Below, piece after piece: positions 59,455-64,000 of a stretch of DNA of 64,000 bases. Source of the stretch: Juglans regia (lineage: Eukaryota; Streptophyta; Magnoliopsida; Fagales; Juglandaceae); the NCBI RefSeq assembly GCF_001411555.2, contig NC_049903.1, forward strand, positions 33,972,145 through 34,036,144. Direction: 5' to 3'. Every line of letters begins with the position of its first letter. Position 1 is the stretch's first letter. The translations under genes and the position numbers were made by a program. Under the pieces are notes generated by a model, which worked only from the letters and a program-made list of their open reading frames with translations, was not told the DNA's origin and ran no database searches.

Positions 59455-59650
59455 ATTCTCCTGCTGGGGCTCTCGCTTAGAAATATTTTTATTTTTTTTA
59501 GTTTTCTTTTTTACTTCTTGATTAAGTAAGTATTTTTTTAATAATGTTGTGAGTTTTTTTTTTCTTTTTAAAAATGTTAAAAAAATCATGTAAAAAAAAC
59601 AAAAAACGTAGAATGCATTAGCGGGAGCCCCCCAGCAGTCGGCGTAGACC
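59455..59650. mobile_element. Copy of repeat family E with inverted ends
   Basis: CTCCTGCTGGGGCTCTCGCT on the left and AGCGGGAGCCCCCCAGCAGT on the right are inverted, with TTGATTAAGTAAGTATTTTT in between. This copy shows that the unit multiplied at 35.3-36.3 kb is a MITE-like element. Confidence 0.6.
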
Positions 59651-59886
59651 CACTCTTTAATTTATATGTAGTAGTACCATACGTTAGCAAGAAGCTTTTG
59701 TATATTAATTTAATGAAGGAAGAATAATTAGGTTATTTTTAATGAAGGAAGAATAATTAGGTAAATTTGAGTCAATTAGTTGCACCTCATGATTTAGGGA
59801 ACACTATTTTGTCTTCTGATGGCTTGTTTTTATTTTATCTAATTAAGAGATAATATTCTAATCGCATAATGTTTGGGTGACGATTA

Positions 59887-60064
59887 GGGTACGTTTGGGT
59901 AGTGAGAAGTGTTGAGAAGTGTTGAGAATGTTTGTGAATAGTAGTAAAAAAGTAATGAAAAAGTAATAATAAAATATTGAATAGTAGTAAAAAGTAGGTG
60001 AAAAGTAATAAATAGTAAAAAAAATAAGTAAAAAGTAATAATAAAATAAAGAATAGTAGGTACT
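59887..60064. mobile_element. MITE family B, truncated or degenerate copy
   Basis: Preceded by ATTA, begins GGGTACGTTTGGGTAGTGAG and repeats AGTGTTGAGA and GAATAGTAGTAAAAA; the right terminus is unclear. Confidence 0.5.
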
Positions 60065-60361
60065 CTCACTGGCTGCGGGATAAGGTTAAGCATAGCCTGA
60101 AAGCTTAATCGAAAGATTAGCTAGAAAGAGAAGACCAAATGAATCTAAGGCCGGTGACCATGTTTTTAAAGGTCGTTGGGGTTGTGAATCCATACAATGA
60201 ATCCAAAACGTTGAAACCGAAGTGCAGAACAGTAAAAACTATATAGAGAAGGAGTTGGATAGTCCAACGGAGTGATTAATTACAAATTCTGTATTTTCTT
60301 GGCTAATAGAATGAATCAAGTTGGTAGTTCGTGAGAGCACCATTGAGGGCCTCTTCACCAA
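60065..60361. other. No gene recognised
   Basis: Short intergenic stretch before the CACTA terminus. Confidence 0.35.
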
Positions 60362-60720
60362 CACTACAATAGAAATGACTTTTTGCAAGGAAAAAAAAAA
60401 TCATTGTAAAAAGTCCAATTTTAGTTGCAAAAGTGTATTTGCAACGATGAGATCATGTTCTCGCAAATGCCGTATTGGGAAAGTCTACTCCAACGATTAT
60501 TTTTTTGTTATAAATAGTCACTTTTAATCACGAGATTTTATTGTTGCAAATACATTTATCGTCGTCATTTCATTGCAAATATGTTTATCTGCAACGAGAT
60601 TTATATATATTATCAAAGAGATACCTTTCATTGCAGATAACTATTTGAGACACAAAAAAATTATTTGCAGCGAATGTATCACGCTACAAATAGTCTTACA
60701 TAAGAGAAAAAAAATACAAT
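60362..60720 (+). mobile_element. CACTA transposon 5' terminus with subterminal repeats
   Basis: Starts CACTACAATAGAAATGACTT, a canonical CACTA end, followed by repeated TTTGCAACGA / TCATTGCAAAT-type words in both orientations up to about 60690. No matching right terminus was found downstream, so it is either a fragment or the other end is lost or beyond a later insertion. Its subterminal motif differs from that of the element at 2110-2726, so two CACTA families are present. Confidence 0.65.
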
Positions 60721-61719
60721 ATCACACATTAGGGGCCATAAGTTTCCATAACAATTTCCCACTAAACTTTTAACTCTGTTTCTCTAGTAATTATACTTAT
60801 AAGAACAGAAATCTAAAGGTATCTAAATCATGAGTTGAAATCATGCATGAAAATCTTTACTCTCATATAATTTATAAACATTCATATAAAAAATCTCAAT
60901 ACAATTTAATTAGGTAGCATAGTCAATAATCAAGCATAATCATGAAATAAAATTCACTTGAAGTTTATATTCATGACAATTAACTTGATGTTTTTGCACT
61001 TACGATTTATGTTTGCTTCCACAACGCATTGGTTTAAGGTTGAGAATGTTGTTTCATTTGTGTCCAAGGCTGTTCATGGAGGGACTTCAACAGGGAATTA
61101 AAGAAAGAGAGCAAAATCAAGAGGGTTCCAAAATTTTCCGCTGTCATGGTTGTTGTTGCAAGAATTATGCTGCACAACAACTTGTGGTGGCTATTTGAGG
61201 CATAAGCTCCTTGCGATAATGATTGAGGCTGCTAAAAATGGTGTTGCTCTGGAGGGGCTTAAGCATAGGTGTTGAAGAATAGATAAAAAGGTTGAATTCA
61301 GAGGTGTGGAAGCTTGCTGTTTTGAGCTTAAAGGGGCCATAAGTTGCTAACTTGATGGCTTGTATAAAACAGAGAATGAAGAGGGAACAAAGTGGTGGAA
61401 ACATGGGCTGAGTAGGTAAGTTGTGACTGTTTTTTGTTGTTGGCAGTAACAACAATGAAGTGGTGGTGAGTTTGTCTTCCAATACTGATCTTATGGCTAT
61501 TTTTTGTACTACTGTAGCTTGAGGAATTAAAGAGATCAAATAGAAGCCAAGGAGAAAGAGATAAGATCAGAAACTGAGACAAAACCAAGGACTAGAAATT
61601 AACTACTACAATTTTGTCCAACATACAAGCTTTATCCACACACAACATGCACAATACATACAAGTCTCTCCAACCCTCCATTGAATCAATTTAAGCTCAC
61701 CAAATAGCCACTTGGAAAG
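60721..61719. other. No gene recognised
   Basis: Could be CACTA interior or an unrelated repeat. The overlapping minus-strand frames at 61165-61588 are Ser/Thr/Leu-rich and have no known counterpart. Confidence 0.3.
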
Positions 61720-61723
61720 GACT

Positions 61724-62780
61724 TTAAGTATGTTGGAAAGGCCAATCTAGCATTGTTTTAAGCTTGTCGATGTCGACAATAAACCCAATCAAATATCCCA
61801 AGTAGGCCACTTCTGCAATAGCAAACCTGCACTTAGACAATTTAGCCAACAAACTATACTTGAGAACTTCAAATGTTAGTTGCAAATGATTAACATGTTC
61901 CTTTGTTGACCTAACACTCACATGTATAAGAATCCCAACCTCAAGGTGAGGGTTTAGGGCCCGATAGTTCTTTATGCTAACACCACATGTTCTTCCTGAA
62001 TTTTGGCAAGGCTATAAGCTGTCAATAAATTTTTGCGGTTGGGTATTCATACAGGTAACCTAATCTCATCCCTTAACTCGCGAAGCAAATTACTTAGTTT
62101 GTAAATCTTTGTTGGCCCACTTAGTCTATTGGATAGAGTTTCAAAATTAGATCTATATTTTTCAACCAACTCCTACTTAAGTCTAGTTAAGGACTCCATT
62201 GGATCATCTTAGGAGCAGGATCATCTTAGGTGCAAAGTCCAAACCTTACCAAGAGAGCTTTCACGAACCTCGCCCAATCCTTTATTGCCCCGACTCTTTC
62301 ATATCCTGAAACCAAACAAAGGCTTGTCCTTCCATATAGAAAAAGGCTAGCCTAAACTTATGTTAGGGCAATGTATTGTGAATTGCAAAAAATGATTCGC
62401 CTCATATATATTTATATATAAATATATATATATATATTTATGTATATATATCTAGCCATTAAGATCATCTCTTTGAAAAGTAGGAAAATCAAGTCTTACC
62501 GATCTAGTTAAGGTTCCCCTCCTCGCTCAACAGGTTCGTTTTGGTGGAGATGAGTGTTTGAGGAAGACTCGCCATGAAATGTGTTGTGGTTATGCTTTTG
62601 CAAATTTAAGTTCAGGGGTGGCCAACTACTGCATGACTAAATTAGATTGATGTTTAAGAGCTAACATTTCAATTTCTAAGTTTTTAAGCTAGGAGCCCTT
62701 AGACTTCTTGAGAGATGTGAGGTCATCCTATAGTTGATTGAGGTCGGTTCCTTCTACCATGGTCGTCACTGGGGATCAAT
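61724..62780 (-). mobile_element. Decayed Ty3/gypsy retrotransposon (gag and reverse transcriptase parts)
   Basis: On the minus strand, 61921-61724 reads TKEHVNHLQLTFEVLKYSLL, LAKLSKCRFAIAEVAYLGYL and MLDWPFQHT, the palm-thumb region of gypsy reverse transcriptase (family form: HLxLVFEVLRxNxLxAKxSKCxF...YLGHxIS). Further along, 62350-62030 preserves gag-like text in broken frames (MESLTRL-like and FETLSNRLSGPTKIYKL), and near 62762 MVEGTDLNQL resembles the start of a gypsy gag. The order is gag then a short RT piece, so protease and most of RT are deleted. Multiple stops; dead. A Tourist-like MITE lies just upstream of the gag start, perhaps inside the old leader or LTR. Confidence 0.7.
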
Positions 62781-62820
62781 CTCTGAGATCGAAATGTATT
62801 ACCCTAGTCAAACAAGATTA

Positions 62821-63035
62821 AGGCCTTATTTATATTTGCATATGAGATGAGATGAGATGAGATAAAAGCAAAAAGTTGAATAAAATCTTATTAAAATATT
62901 ATTTTTAATATTATTTTTGTCTAGGAATTTGAAAAAGATTAATTGTTTATTTTATTTTGTGTGAGAATTTGAAAAAATTATAATGATTATATGAGATGAG
63001 ATGAGAGGAAAATAGTTGTGAAAACAAACGAGGCC
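62821..63035. mobile_element. Tourist-like MITE, family A, intact TTA duplication
   Basis: Begins AGGCCTTATTTATATTTGCA and ends AAAACAAACGAGGCC, with TTA at 62818-62820 and 63036-63038. Interior has ATGAGATGAGATGAG runs and the core in reverse orientation (AATTGTTTATTTTATTTTGT). Confidence 0.75.
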
Positions 63036-63360
63036 TTATCACTAGAAAGCTTTGAGGGAAAATGGCAATATCTCACTTTGAGGGTGAGTTCCCCCAAGGA
63101 ACAAAGAGAGAGTAAAAGAAGTAATAACATAATTGTATCAGACTCTCTGCATGAGGAATTTCGTACAAAACGCAACAGTAAAACATGGACTGACTTCAGA
63201 AATCTAACAACTTCCTAGATTACCAAACAAGTCAATATAAGAAATGTGGAAATAACGGCATAGACAGGCTCTAATTGGACCCAAGAGGCCCACAGGACTC
63301 GAACTAAGATAAAAACTAAAATAAGATATATGGATAGCCCACTTATAAACTAATCATAAT
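63036..63360. other. No gene recognised; possibly gypsy leader or LTR
   Basis: Sequence to the right of the MITE may continue the decayed gypsy element, but no second LTR is visible to confirm it. Confidence 0.3.
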
Positions 63361-64000
63361 GGCTAGGGGTGGCAATTCGTGTTTTTGGATCGTATTCGTG
63401 TCCTATCAAGTCATAAACCAACTATATGGTTTAACCTGAATCGAACCATTAAGCTAAATGTGTCAACTTCCAAACTCTAACTCGACCTATTTAGATAACG
63501 GGTGGTATCGTGTCAACCGTTTTTACCCATTTAATAATTAATTAGAAATATGTCAACACGACATGACTCATTTAATCTCGTTTCATATAAATGGGTTGAA
63601 CTAACACGCATAACTCATTTGATTTGATTAACATAATCTCACATGAAAGCTAAAATTTATATTTATTAGTAGCCATAATATTTTAAAAACATAAGATTAC
63701 CTACTAATAAAAAATATCAATATCTTTGAAATTTTCACATACAATAAAACTAATATTACAAACCCTATAATAACAACTATAAGCATAGGTACAAAGTTAC
63801 AATCTCAACAATAAAAACATAAACTTACTTAGAAATATCAATTTTGCAACACAACAATAATAAAATTTTAATGAAATAAATCTAAATGAGTCAAAACATT
63901 ATTGACCCATTTATAAATCGTGTCTTAATGAATCAACCCGTTTTAACCCCAAACACCAAACTCAAACCTACTAATTTTGTATAATATTCTTGTTGTGTTA
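63361..64000. mobile_element. Probable DNA-transposon end (hAT-like), running off the window
   Basis: CTAGGGGTGGCAATTCGTGT begins a block with repeated ACCCATTTA, GTGTCAAC and AATGGGTTGA words, a pattern common in plant hAT-type non-autonomous elements whose termini read TAGGGGTGGCAA. No coding region is visible and the right end is outside the window. Confidence 0.45.

Noticed and set aside
61165..61588. Two overlapping minus-strand frames of 86 and 124 codons
   Set aside because: Low-complexity Ser/Thr/Leu composition, no motif, in a region between transposon remnants.

Overview
This is a nuclear window from a woody-type eudicot plant. The evidence is intron-bearing genes of plant-only families, a nuclear intron-containing tRNA-Tyr(GTA), and AT-rich intergenic DNA full of MITEs, Ty1/copia and Ty3/gypsy remnants, SINEs and CACTA ends. 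A tree of the Fagales/Juglandaceae type would fit, but that is a weak guess.

Layout. 1-11.9 kb is gene-poor: one isolated exon of a syntaxin-6-N-terminal-type t-SNARE protein (1350-1464), then CACTA, hAT, copia, retroposon and MITE remnants, and a broken coiled-coil gene copy (10.8-11.3 kb). 11.9-19.2 kb is a class III peroxidase pseudogene whose first exon is split by a nearly complete Ty1/copia element (12079-16768, identical 5-bp target duplication). 19.2-30.5 kb holds MITEs, an LTR remnant and one intronless DUF688 gene (minus, 23113-23700). 30.7-57.5 kb is the gene-rich part: a WEB/DUF827 coiled-coil gene (+), a small P-loop kinase-like gene (-), a tandem repeat array, a six-exon (five coding exons) tandem saposin-B gene (+), a CBL-interacting protein kinase with a leader uORF (+), tRNA-Tyr (+), and a large NST1-like membrane/coiled-coil gene (-) with two inverted SINEs in its intron. 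57.5-64 kb is again repeats: a four-unit minisatellite, a CACTA terminus, and a decayed Ty3/gypsy element next to which a Tourist-like MITE has landed.

How it works together. The genes are unrelated housekeeping or signalling genes and no operon-like or cluster logic is visible: calcium-signalling kinase (CIPK), vacuolar/secretory saposin-like protein, chloroplast-movement-type coiled-coil protein. The peroxidase would be secreted, but this copy cannot make a full product. I found no convincing previously undescribed system. The most informative items are the precisely dated copia insertion into the peroxidase with its odd TA...CA LTR ends, the inverted SINE pair with clear target duplications, a Tourist-like MITE family with about eleven copies, and a 64-codon uORF ahead of the CIPK. 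Exon borders were inferred by eye from splice consensus and reading phase.
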